From NCBI GenBank assembly GCA_004556545.1, contig SFGO01000033.1, forward strand, positions 1-23,493: a stretch of 23,493 bases of DNA, read 5' to 3'. Below are positions 7,418 to 14,448 of this stretch, piece after piece. Below the pieces are notes generated by a model. It was not told the origin of the DNA and ran no database searches. It saw only the letters and a list, made by a program, of their open reading frames with translations. The translations under genes and the position numbers were made by a program. The stretch comes from Clostridiales bacterium (GTDB lineage Bacteria > Bacillota > Clostridia > Christensenellales > Aristaeellaceae). The first letter of the stretch is position 1; each line of letters starts with the position of its first letter.

Positions 7418-7439
7418 TAGCACAAATTCATATTTCTAT
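7411..7439. promoter_or_regulatory. Perfect 9-bp inverted repeat, candidate operator
   Basis: ATAGAAATA (7411-7419) and its exact complement TATTTCTAT (7431-7439) are separated by 11 bp. One arm covers the -35 of the transport operon promoter. The next divergent product is an AraC-type response regulator, so this is the natural candidate for its binding site. AraC proteins often prefer direct repeats, which is a point against. Confidence 0.5.
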
Positions 7440-7492
7440 GCAAAACTTCAGATTGCGAAAATTTGTTTTCATTGGCGTTTTTTCTCCATGCG

Positions 7493-7522
7493 TTGACATC
7501 CTCCTGAGAAAAATGATAGAAT
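7493..7522 (+). promoter_or_regulatory. Promoter of the sensor kinase/response regulator pair
   Basis: A perfect TTGACA (7493-7498), an 18-bp spacer and TAGAAT (7517-7522) point rightward to the kinase gene. Start near 7529 would leave a leader of about 90 nt. It reads divergently from the transport operon promoter about 100 bp away. Confidence 0.7.
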
Positions 7523-7619
7523 TTTTCGGGTTTCGGGAAGCGACCGGAGAAGGTTCCGAAAGCGCGTCTCAAGCTCCTTTGACGACCCGACTATCATTTT
7601 TTTAAGGAAGGAAAAGCCC

Positions 7620-9395
7620 TTGCAGCGAATCGTATCCCGCCTGCGAACCACCTCCATCAAGCGAAGACTGTGGTCGCTGACGCTGTTGCTTTCCCTGATG
7701 ATGGCGCTGCTGGGCGCGTTCATCATCTATAATTCGATCAGCGCGGTCTTCGGCCAGCTGCGCCTCAGCGGCCAGCAGCTGCTGTACTCCGCCGCCATCC
7801 AAATGAAGGAGGGGGTGGACGAGGCCGTCAGCCTGACTCAGTACCCGGTGATCGCCAGCGCCTACAGCTCCACAGCGGTGTACGATTATCTGGCGGCCTC
7901 CCCCAAGGGGATCTACTCGCCGCTGTATGCGTCCCTGCAGAAGGAGCTGCTCAGCGAAATGCTGCTTCATTCCCGCTTCGACCTGCTGGGGGTCTCCGAC
8001 CTGAACGGGCTGATGCTTTACTGCGACACCACCGGCATGGCCTACAAAAGAACCAACTGCAGCTTTATCAGCGAGGTTTTTCAGGATGCGCTGGCAAGAA
8101 AGGGCGCGGCCCGAATCTTTACTGCGGAGGAGGCCCGGGGCCTGTTTCCCGGCCTGTCCCTTCCGGAGTCCTCGCTGTACTGCGCCCGGGCCATCATGCA
8201 ATTATATCCCCTTTCCGCCGTAGGCGTAGTCGTTTGCCGGGAGTCGCTGGACAACATTACCGAGGTGTTTGACGCCAACCGGCTGTTCGATACCCAGCAG
8301 CTTTCCATTCTGACCGACGGCGGAATGCTGCTTTACGGCATGGAGCAGGGCCTGCCTGCCGAGGCGCTGGCGGCCCTGCCGGTCAACCAACTGGACAGCC
8401 GGGTGGACTGGGCCTCACGCACCGTCCGGCAGAGCTTCCGGCTGTCCGGCGGCTATGTGGCCTGCCTGCGCACCCCGCTGGACAGCCTGTATCCGCTTCT
8501 GAAGATCCCGATGGTGCTGGCGGTGCTGCTGCCGCTGGTGATCGCTTCGGTGCTGTTCATCGTGCGGATGGTCACGCGCAGCATCCAGCAGCCGGTGGAC
8601 AAGCTGGTGGACGTGTGCGGACGCATCTTCTATGAGGACTTTTCGCCCGTGGAGGACGCGGGCGCCTGTGACGAAATACACCGGCTGATCGAGGCTTTCA
8701 ACGTGATGGCCGCTCACATTCAGAACCTGATCGAGGAGGTCTACAAGCGCAACCTGACGCTGGCCCAGACGGAGATGCATCTGGTGCGCTCCCAGATCAA
8801 TCCTCATTTCGTGTACAACACGCTGGAGACCATCCGCGCTGAAGCCTACCTGCATGGGCAATACGCCATCGCCGATATGACGACGCTGCTGGGCAAGACC
8901 CTGCGGTACGGCATCTCCCGTCAGGGAGACTGCGTGACTGTGGAAACAGAGCTGGCTCATTTGCAGGATTATATTGCCCTGCAGCAGATGCGGCTGGGCC
9001 AAAAGCTGAACGTGCTGGTCAGCGTGCCAGAGGAACTGCGCGGCTGCTATATGATCCGTCTGGCCCTGCAGCCGCTGGTGGAAAACGCCATCCATCATGG
9101 CCTGCCCTCCGGCGGCGAAACGGGGCTGATCCGCATTTTGGGTTATCAGGAAAACGGCGACCTGTTCTTCTCCGTCAGCGACAACGGCGGCGGCATCGCC
9201 CCGGAGGAGCTGTCCCGATTGCAGGCATACATCGCGGGCGACAACAACGACTATACGTCCATCGGCCTGCGCAATACCCACTGTCGGCTGGAACTCTTCT
9301 TCGGCAAGCCCTATGGCCTTTCCATACGCTCTGTGCCCGGAAGGGGCACCAGTGTGACCCTGCGCATGCCGCTGATGTACAAACCCTTCGCCTGA
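7620..9395 (+). CDS. YesM-type sensor histidine kinase
   Basis: A 591-residue membrane kinase. A first membrane helix (about 19-40) leads to an extracellular sensor region (about 41-294), a second helix (about 297-318), a HAMP linker, a His_kinase domain with SQINPHFVYN (phosphoacceptor His396) and an ATPase domain with the N-box near PLVENAIHH (485-493) and DNGGG (521-525). This is the PF06580 class that usually partners AraC-type regulators and controls carbohydrate uptake. The only good start is TTG at 7620, behind AAGGAAGG. It lies 18 bp before the response regulator gene and divergent from the ABC operon, so it probably senses the sugar or its loaded binding protein. The sensor region has no domain I can name; it carries cysteines at 135, 147, 188 and 206. 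Confidence 0.92.
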   Translation: MQRIVSRLRTTSIKRRLWSLTLLLSLMMALLGAFIIYNSISAVFGQLRLSGQQLLYSAAIQMKEGVDEAVSLTQYPVIASAYSSTAVYDYLAASPKGIYSPLYASLQKELLSEMLLHSRFDLLGVSDLNGLMLYCDTTGMAYKRTNCSFISEVFQDALARKGAARIFTAEEARGLFPGLSLPESSLYCARAIMQLYPLSAVGVVVCRESLDNITEVFDANRLFDTQQLSILTDGGMLLYGMEQGLPAEALAALPVNQLDSRVDWASRTVRQSFRLSGGYVACLRTPLDSLYPLLKIPMVLAVLLPLVIASVLFIVRMVTRSIQQPVDKLVDVCGRIFYEDFSPVEDAGACDEIHRLIEAFNVMAAHIQNLIEEVYKRNLTLAQTEMHLVRSQINPHFVYNTLETIRAEAYLHGQYAIADMTTLLGKTLRYGISRQGDCVTVETELAHLQDYIALQQMRLGQKLNVLVSVPEELRGCYMIRLALQPLVENAIHHGLPSGGETGLIRILGYQENGDLFFSVSDNGGGIAPEELSRLQAYIAGDNNDYTSIGLRNTHCRLELFFGKPYGLSIRSVPGRGTSVTLRMPLMYKPFA

Positions 9396-9413
9396 GAAAA
9401 GGAAGAAAAAGCC

Positions 9414-10913
9414 ATGATACCTTTGCTGATCGTTGACGACGAATCCATCATCCGGGAAACCATTGCCGCCATGGTGCGCCGGAAATACCCCGAGCAGTTT
9501 CACATTTTTCTTGCTTCCAACGGTCGGGAGGCGCTGTCCCTCGTCACTTCCGAAAGCGTGGAGCTGGTGCTGGCGGACATCAAAATGCCCGTGATGGACG
9601 GCCTGCAGCTTCTGCACTGCCTGCACGAGCAGCAGCTGCAATGCGACGTGATCTTTATCAGCGGCTTTGACGATTATTCCTTCGTCCGGGAAGCCATGAA
9701 GTCCGGCGCGGTGGATTATCTGCTCAAGCCCATTGCCGAGGACGAGCTGTATGCCCAAATCGACAGCTTTCTCAAACGCGCCGCCCTTCGGGTGCCTATT
9801 TACACCGCCCGCATCCGGCCGGAGGAAAACGTGTATTTGCAGCAGTACGTACTGGACAAGCTGTTCGACGGTACGGACGCGATTCCCGACAGCGTTCTGG
9901 CGGAGCTGCACCTGCCGCCTGCCGCCCCGGCGGCGCTGCTGGCCGCGCCGGTGATTTCCAGCGAGGCCGATCTGCAGTGGTTCGAACAGGTGCATCAGAC
10001 CCTTCAGCCCCTTCTGGAGGCGGGCTGCACCCTGTTTCAGGGCCGCAAAAGGCAGATGTGCCTGAGCCTGTGCCTTTTTTCCAACCGGGAGCAGTATGAC
10101 GTTTGGAGCCGCCTGCTGCCGGGCAGTTCTGCACAGGCGCTTTCCCCGGCGACGCAGCTGCCCCATGTGCCGGAGTTGCTTCCACTGTGTCAAAAGCTGT
10201 TGGAACGCCGGTTTTTCGACCTGCCCGGGGAAGACGGCCCGGAAAGCTATCCCTACTCTACGCTGATTTCCGAGATGACGGACGAAATCTGCCATTTGCA
10301 GGCGGAGGCCTATCATCAAACGCTGCTGCTGCTTCTGCGCCGGGCCTGCGCCCAGTATCCCCCGGTGGACTCCCTGCGGCAGCTTCTCTGCGCCATGATC
10401 TACGCCATCCTGCAGGGAAACGCCTCCTTTGTGGCCGTATTCAGCCAGATGGAGCTGACGGCGGACGACATTATCTGCACGATTCAGCAGACCAACTCTG
10501 CCGACGCGCTTTATCGGGGCATGACCCGCATCATCGACCTGCAGATCAGCCGGATTCAGGGGCAGATCACCCCCAGCGACGAAACCCACGTGAAGCGCGC
10601 CTGCGACTACATTCAGGCCCATTTTGCCGAGGATTTTACGCTGGCTGATCTGGCGAAGCATCTGGAACTTCACCCCAACTATGTCAGCACGATTTTCCGC
10701 AAGGTCTGCGGCACGTCCTTCAGCCGCTACCGCAAACGCCTGCGCATGGAAGAGGCCTGCCGCCTGATCCGGGAGACCAACGACAAGTTTTATCTCATCG
10801 GCAGCAAGGTGGGCTATCCCGACGCGGTGAGCTTCGCCCGGGTCTTCAAAGAAGAAATCGGCTGCACCCCCAGCGAGTACCGCTCCATGCACGCGCCCGG
10901 GGAGGAAGGGTGA
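9414..10913 (+). CDS. YesN-type response regulator with AraC DNA-binding domain
   Basis: A 499-residue regulator. The receiver domain (1-120) has the acidic pair Asp8-Asp9, phosphoacceptor Asp55 in LADIKMP, Ser83 and Lys105 in LLKP. A middle region (about 125-390) of unknown fold follows, typical of long YesN-like proteins. The C-terminus (about 393-492) is a double helix-turn-helix AraC domain ending in VGYPDAVSFARVFKEEIGCTPSEYR. The ATG at 9414 has AAGGAAG upstream and follows the kinase stop by 18 bp. It most likely activates the divergent transport operon through sites between 7395 and 7490. Confidence 0.93.
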   Translation: MIPLLIVDDESIIRETIAAMVRRKYPEQFHIFLASNGREALSLVTSESVELVLADIKMPVMDGLQLLHCLHEQQLQCDVIFISGFDDYSFVREAMKSGAVDYLLKPIAEDELYAQIDSFLKRAALRVPIYTARIRPEENVYLQQYVLDKLFDGTDAIPDSVLAELHLPPAAPAALLAAPVISSEADLQWFEQVHQTLQPLLEAGCTLFQGRKRQMCLSLCLFSNREQYDVWSRLLPGSSAQALSPATQLPHVPELLPLCQKLLERRFFDLPGEDGPESYPYSTLISEMTDEICHLQAEAYHQTLLLLLRRACAQYPPVDSLRQLLCAMIYAILQGNASFVAVFSQMELTADDIICTIQQTNSADALYRGMTRIIDLQISRIQGQITPSDETHVKRACDYIQAHFAEDFTLADLAKHLELHPNYVSTIFRKVCGTSFSRYRKRLRMEEACRLIRETNDKFYLIGSKVGYPDAVSFARVFKEEIGCTPSEYRSMHAPGEEG

Positions 10914-10916
10914 GAA

Positions 10917-10946
10917 GCTGCGAAAGGCTGCAAAGGGCTGCAAGGC
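10917..10946. repeat. Three 10-bp tandem repeats between convergent genes
   Basis: GCTGCGAAAG, GCTGCAAAGG and GCTGCAAGGC follow one another with an exact 10-bp period in the 39-bp gap between the response regulator stop and the SpoIVB stop. No terminator hairpin is recognisable in this gap, so it is not clear how the two convergent transcripts end. Confidence 0.6.
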
Positions 10947-10952
10947 CGTCTG

Positions 10953-12209
10953 TTATTCCTGCTGCAGCATCCATTCGATAAACAGCCCGTAGCCCATGGC
11001 GGGGTCGTTGACGAAGACGTGCGTCACCGCTCCGATCAGACGGCCATCCTGAAGAATGGGACTGCCGGACATGCCCTGTACGATGCCGCCGGTTTTCTCA
11101 AGAAGCTGCTCGTCCGTGACCCGCAGCACCATGCTGCGCTGGGCCGGGGCGGATTGGCGGGCTACTTCGACGATCTCAATGGCGTATTCCTTCATAGAGG
11201 TGCCGTTGACGGTGCAGAGGATGGACGCAGGGCCGGTGTGGACAGCGTCCTTGCGGCCGATGGGAAGGCCGTCCGGATAGAGCGGGTGGGCGGGCGCACT
11301 GTCCAGCTGGCCGTAGATGCCGAACTGGTTGTTCAGGCGGATGTTGCCGAGCACCCGATGCTCCCGGAGAAAGCTGCCCTTCAGCTCACCCGGAACGCCG
11401 GACTGCCCCTTGCGCACGTCTACCACATCGGCCTCCATCAGTTCGCCCCGGGAAAGGGTCAGCACCTGCTGGGTGTCCGCGTCGGTGATGGCGTGGCCCA
11501 GCGCGCCGTAGCGCAGGAAGCCGCCTTCTTCCATCTGTCCGTAAAAAGAAAGCGTCCCCACTCCGGCGGTGGAATCCCGTACCCATGCACCGATCCGATA
11601 GCTGCCGGTAGCCCCGTCCTGACGGGGCTCCAGCGTCAGGCGAAGCTCGCCCTCGCCGCGGCGGACTGTCAGGGGCATGGCCCGGCTGCCGCCTTCGTTG
11701 ACCAGCGCCGTCAGTTCCTCGATGCTGTGAAGGGGCTTGCCGTTGACCTGGGTAATCACGTCCCCGGCCTTCAGACCCGCCAGCCGCGCCGGGCTGAAAG
11801 CACCGGTCAGGTCGCTGGTGCCGACGACCAGCACGCCCTCGGTTTGCAGCGCCACGCCGACCGCCTGACCGCCCGGGTACAGGCGCAGATCGTCCCGAAT
11901 TTCTACCGTGACCTGCCGGAGGGGGATCAGCCCCAGCAGACTGACGGTGGCTTTGGCTTCCGAAACGTCCGCCAGCGTGTCGCCGGTGGCGGAAAGCGCC
12001 TGCACATCCGGCTCCTCTGCCGTCAGCCGCAGGGGAAAGGGAAGCTCCGCCGCCGTCTCCTGTCCCGAGGCGATGACCAGCCGCTCCGGCAGCTGCCGCA
12101 GCGCTTCCGCCTGAGGCGAATAAAAGCCCAGCACCCAAAAGGCGCTCAGCAGCCAGCCGATCAGCCTTTTTTTTCGTCCCGTCTGTTTGGGTCTCCCATG
12201 CTCCTTCAT
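10953..12209 (-). CDS. spoIVB: SpoIVB-type S55 sporulation peptidase
   Basis: A 418-residue serine peptidase matching SpoIVB, which in Bacillus is secreted from the forespore and triggers SpoIVFA cleavage and pro-sigma-K processing. Order: a basic N-terminus with a membrane anchor (about 15-31), a PDZ domain (about 115-195, LAGLKAGDVITQVNGKPL) and an S55 peptidase domain. The catalytic triad is visible as His239 in LGHAITD, Asp366 in RVTDEQLL and Ser381 in QGMSGSPI, each three residues from the B. subtilis positions as I recall them (236, 363, 378). Length is close to the 426 of B. subtilis. The start is ATG at 12209; its ribosome site AGAGGCG lies inside a 13-bp stem (12216-12272). I found no convincing sigma-F or sigma-G promoter. 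It implies an endospore-forming host. Confidence 0.93.
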   Translation of the reverse strand: MKEHGRPKQTGRKKRLIGWLLSAFWVLGFYSPQAEALRQLPERLVIASGQETAAELPFPLRLTAEEPDVQALSATGDTLADVSEAKATVSLLGLIPLRQVTVEIRDDLRLYPGGQAVGVALQTEGVLVVGTSDLTGAFSPARLAGLKAGDVITQVNGKPLHSIEELTALVNEGGSRAMPLTVRRGEGELRLTLEPRQDGATGSYRIGAWVRDSTAGVGTLSFYGQMEEGGFLRYGALGHAITDADTQQVLTLSRGELMEADVVDVRKGQSGVPGELKGSFLREHRVLGNIRLNNQFGIYGQLDSAPAHPLYPDGLPIGRKDAVHTGPASILCTVNGTSMKEYAIEIVEVARQSAPAQRSMVLRVTDEQLLEKTGGIVQGMSGSPILQDGRLIGAVTHVFVNDPAMGYGLFIEWMLQQE

Positions 12210-12215
12210 GCTTCC

Positions 12216-12272
12216 AAACGCCTCTTTCCGCTTTGCATTGCACGAAAGCATTGTTTGCAGAAAGAGGCGTTT
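12216..12272 (-). promoter_or_regulatory. Hairpin sequestering the spoIVB ribosome-binding site
   Basis: A perfect 13-bp inverted repeat (12216-12228 with 12260-12272, 31-nt loop) lies just upstream of the spoIVB ATG. On the minus strand the second arm, GAAAGAGGCGTTT, contains the probable ribosome site, 9 nt before the start. A folded leader would hide it. Read rightward the hairpin is followed by TTTT, so an insulating terminator is an alternative. Confidence 0.6.
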
Positions 12273-12319
12273 TGAATGATGGGAATGGCTGTCAGATGGG
12301 CGGTCTGACAAAACAAAGA

Positions 12320-12356
12320 AAAGTTTGAAAACGCGCTCCGAAAGGTTCCAAACTTT
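12320..12356. promoter_or_regulatory. Inverted repeat and cre-like box upstream of the nucleoside hydrolase
   Basis: AAAGTTTG (12320-12327) and CAAACTTT (12349-12356) form a perfect 8-bp inverted repeat that ends 4 bp before the -35. Within it, TGAAAACGCGCTCC (12326-12339) fits the CcpA cre consensus TGWAANCGNTNWCA except at two positions. Either could be an operator; neither is proven. Confidence 0.4.
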
Positions 12357-12359
12357 GGC

Positions 12360-12388
12360 TTGACAGAAAAATGCCGCTGCTTTATAGT
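12360..12388 (+). promoter_or_regulatory. Near-consensus promoter of the nucleoside hydrolase gene
   Basis: A perfect TTGACA (12360-12365), 17-bp spacer and TATAGT (12383-12388) read rightward. Start near 12395 gives a leader of about 80 nt before the ATG at 12476. This is one of the strongest sigma-A-like promoters in the window. Confidence 0.8.
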
Positions 12389-12475
12389 GTTTTTGCTTTT
12401 GCAAGACAGATACGCAGAGACAAAGAAACAGGCCCGTAATATTTTGGCCGCTTTGAACAGAAAGGACGATGAACG

Positions 12476-13387
12476 ATGCTGACCACGGAACAGCGTTTGC
12501 ACATGCTGGAAACGCCCCAGAGCCTTGTCGATCTGGTGATCGACACCGACGCCTATAATGAAATTGACGATCAGTTTGCGATTTCCTATGCCCTGTGCGC
12601 GTCCGACCGGGTGCGTCTGCTGGCGCTGTGCGCCGCGCCCTTCAAGAACGAGCGCTCCACCGGCCCGGCGGACGGCATGGAGAAAAGCTATCAGGAGATC
12701 CTGCGCCTGCTGAAGCTGGCGGAGAAAAACGTGCCGGTATACCGCGGCTCCACCGCCTATCTGCCGGATGAAAAAACGCCCGTCGTTTCCGATGCGGCGG
12801 AGGCGCTGGTTCGTCTGGCGATGGAGCATACCACCGAGGAACCGCTGTATGTGGCGGCCATCGGCGCGATCACCAACGTGGCGTCCGCCCTGCTGCTGAA
12901 GCCGGAGATCGCCGACCGCATGGTGGTGGTCTGGCTGGGCGGAAACGCTATCGACTGGCCCGACAATCTGGAATTCAACGTGCTGCAGGATGTGGCCTCC
13001 GCCCGGGTGGTCTTCGGCTCCGGCGTTCCGCTGGTGATCCTGCCCTGTCAGGGCGTGGTGACGCATTTTACCACCACCGGGCCGGAACTGGAATACTGGC
13101 TCAAGGGCCGCAATCCGCTGTGCGATTATCTGGTTCAGCAGACGGTGGACGAGGTGAACACCTACGCTAAGGGCAAGGTGTGGAGCCGGGTGATCTGGGA
13201 TGTGACGACCATTGGCTGGCTTCTCAATCGGGACGGCAGCTTCATGCAGGATAAGCTGATCCCCACGCCCATTCCGCAGTACGATCATCACTACAGTCAG
13301 GATTCCCGCCGTCCGCTGTGCCGCTATGTGTATATGGTTCGCCGCGACGCGCTCTTTGCCGATCTGTTTGGCCGACTGGCAAAATAA
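12476..13387 (+). CDS. Nucleoside hydrolase-like protein (IUNH fold, atypical active site)
   Basis: A 303-residue protein of the inosine-uridine nucleoside hydrolase superfamily (PF01156), which cleaves N-ribosidic bonds. The calcium/ribose aspartate cluster is present as DTDAYNEIDDQFA (Asp23, Asp25, Asp31, Asp32), two residues longer between key acids than the canonical DxDPGxDD. GAITNVASALL and GGNAIDWPDNLEFN correspond to conserved core strands. The usual late His-Asp pair reads Trp241-Asp242 here, so the metal ligand stays but the catalytic histidine seems missing. I recall that a subgroup with DTDAxNExDDQ motifs exists; its substrate is unclear to me. No signal peptide. The ATG at 12476 follows AAAGGA by about 10 nt; an out-of-frame ATG lies at 12469. 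It is a single-gene unit with its own promoter and terminator. Confidence 0.85.
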   Translation: MLTTEQRLHMLETPQSLVDLVIDTDAYNEIDDQFAISYALCASDRVRLLALCAAPFKNERSTGPADGMEKSYQEILRLLKLAEKNVPVYRGSTAYLPDEKTPVVSDAAEALVRLAMEHTTEEPLYVAAIGAITNVASALLLKPEIADRMVVVWLGGNAIDWPDNLEFNVLQDVASARVVFGSGVPLVILPCQGVVTHFTTTGPELEYWLKGRNPLCDYLVQQTVDEVNTYAKGKVWSRVIWDVTTIGWLLNRDGSFMQDKLIPTPIPQYDHHYSQDSRRPLCRYVYMVRRDALFADLFGRLAK

Positions 13388-13412
13388 AAACGCAGAAATA
13401 TGGGATTGAAAA

Positions 13413-13445
13413 CGCCCCGTCTGCCTTTCTTTGGCAGACGGGGCG
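13413..13445. terminator. Bidirectional terminator between convergent genes
   Basis: A perfect 13-bp GC-rich inverted repeat (13413-13425 with 13433-13445, loop TTTCTTT) lies between the stops of the nucleoside hydrolase and the lipoprotein. Leftward it is followed by TTTTC, which would end the minus-strand cluster; rightward the tail is weaker (CTCTATT). Confidence 0.88.
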
Positions 13446-13460
13446 CTCTATTGCTTCCGT

Positions 13461-14366
13461 TTATTGGGCCGCGATGGTATCGCGGATCTTGGCGAAAATG
13501 TTCAGGTAGTCATCCCGGTAATCCCGGGGATAGACCATCTCGACGCCGTAGAGCTTGTTGTTCGCACTGGCGTAAAGAATGCGGCCTGCCACTTCGATGC
13601 CGTTGGCCAGCGTGCCTGTGTAATTGGCATAAACACCCTTGGAATCCATCAGCGTGCGCGAAGCCGTCAGGCTGGGATTCCAGACGGTGAAGTTTACGGA
13701 ACCAATTTCCTTCAGCCGCTGGGTGACCTGCTTTTTCAGATCCTTCTCGCTGTAGTTGGCGGTGACAGGCTCTGCGGAAATGGTGATAATGCACTGCTGA
13801 CCGTCATGCATCTGCGTTTCCGGCTCAGTCAGGACAAAAACGTCCGTCTGAGATTCGTCCACCAGCCAGCCGCTGGGGCAGTCAAAGCTGAGTCCCAGAG
13901 AGCCCGCCGTGTAGGTGGCGTAATTAAAGGTCAGCTCGGGGTGGGGCGTAGGGGTCGGCAGATCCACCGGCGTAAGGGGGATTGGCGTTGCGCCCGCGTA
14001 GGGATAGGCCGTCCCCGCCCCGCCGGAAACGTTGCCCGCCACCAGCAGGGAACCCGTGTCCGCGCCGGTATCGTAGGGGTCGATATAGTTTTCCTCGCTC
14101 AGCGCATCCTCGGGCGAGATGCTTTCCTCATCCAGATAGGGATTGTCGAAAATGCTCACGCCGCCGCTGTTATTGCCGCCGTCAGACGGAGCCGCCGTCT
14201 CCTGCGGTGCTTCGGTGGGCGTTTCCGTGGCGGCGACCGGGCCCAGATATTGGGTGGCCTCGGCGTAAATCTGGGAACCGCTGTTTGACTGTTCGCCGCC
14301 GCTGCAGGCCGTCAGGGCGATCAGAGCCAGCGCCAGACAAAGGGCGATTTTCCATAAACGTTTCAT
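13461..14366 (-). CDS. Lipoprotein of unknown function
   Basis: A 301-residue lipoprotein. The signal peptide MKRLWKIALCLALALIALTA ends in a good lipobox, LTAC, with lipidation expected on Cys21. Residues about 22-145 are low-complexity, rich in Ser, Thr, Glu and Gly and then proline (PIPLTPVDLPTPTPHP), and probably form a flexible tether. The C-terminal part (about 150-300) looks like one globular domain, starting at YTAGSLGLSFDCPSGWLVDE and ending in DYLNIFAKIRDTI. This resembles the PsbP/Mog1-like domains found in many Gram-positive lipoproteins, but I cannot name the family. The ATG at 14366 follows AAGGAGG by 8 nt; a start 11 codons further up is rejected. It has its own promoter at 14420-14448 and is last in the dnaB cluster. 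Confidence 0.85.
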   Translation of the reverse strand: MKRLWKIALCLALALIALTACSGGEQSNSGSQIYAEATQYLGPVAATETPTEAPQETAAPSDGGNNSGGVSIFDNPYLDEESISPEDALSEENYIDPYDTGADTGSLLVAGNVSGGAGTAYPYAGATPIPLTPVDLPTPTPHPELTFNYATYTAGSLGLSFDCPSGWLVDESQTDVFVLTEPETQMHDGQQCIITISAEPVTANYSEKDLKKQVTQRLKEIGSVNFTVWNPSLTASRTLMDSKGVYANYTGTLANGIEVAGRILYASANNKLYGVEMVYPRDYRDDYLNIFAKIRDTIAAQ

Positions 14367-14419
14367 GCTGCAAGCCTCCTTGATGCAAAGGTGAAGCAAA
14401 GAATCAAACTTGTCACGTT

Positions 14420-14448
14420 ATTGTAACACTTTTGTGATGAAACGTCAA
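14420..14448 (-). promoter_or_regulatory. Promoter of the lipoprotein gene
   Basis: On the minus strand TTGACG (14448-14443), a 17-bp spacer and TACAAT (14425-14420) precede the lipoprotein ATG by about 50 nt. The -35 overlaps the stop codon of the YhaM-like gene. There is no terminator between the two genes, so read-through from the dnaB cluster is also expected. Confidence 0.75.

Noticed and set aside
7456..7471. Dyad CGAAAATTTGTTTTCA considered as a CcpA cre site for the sugar operon
   Set aside because: It lacks the central CG of the cre core and its symmetry is common in AT-rich leader DNA.
8415..10943. 842-codon open frame on the minus strand opposite the kinase and regulator genes
   Set aside because: It spans two clearly real genes, has His/Gln-rich composition and no recognisable domain; it arises from codon bias in GC-rich DNA.
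11019..12275. 418-codon plus-strand frame opposite spoIVB
   Set aside because: The spoIVB frame has a complete PDZ and S55 triad; this frame shows nothing recognisable.
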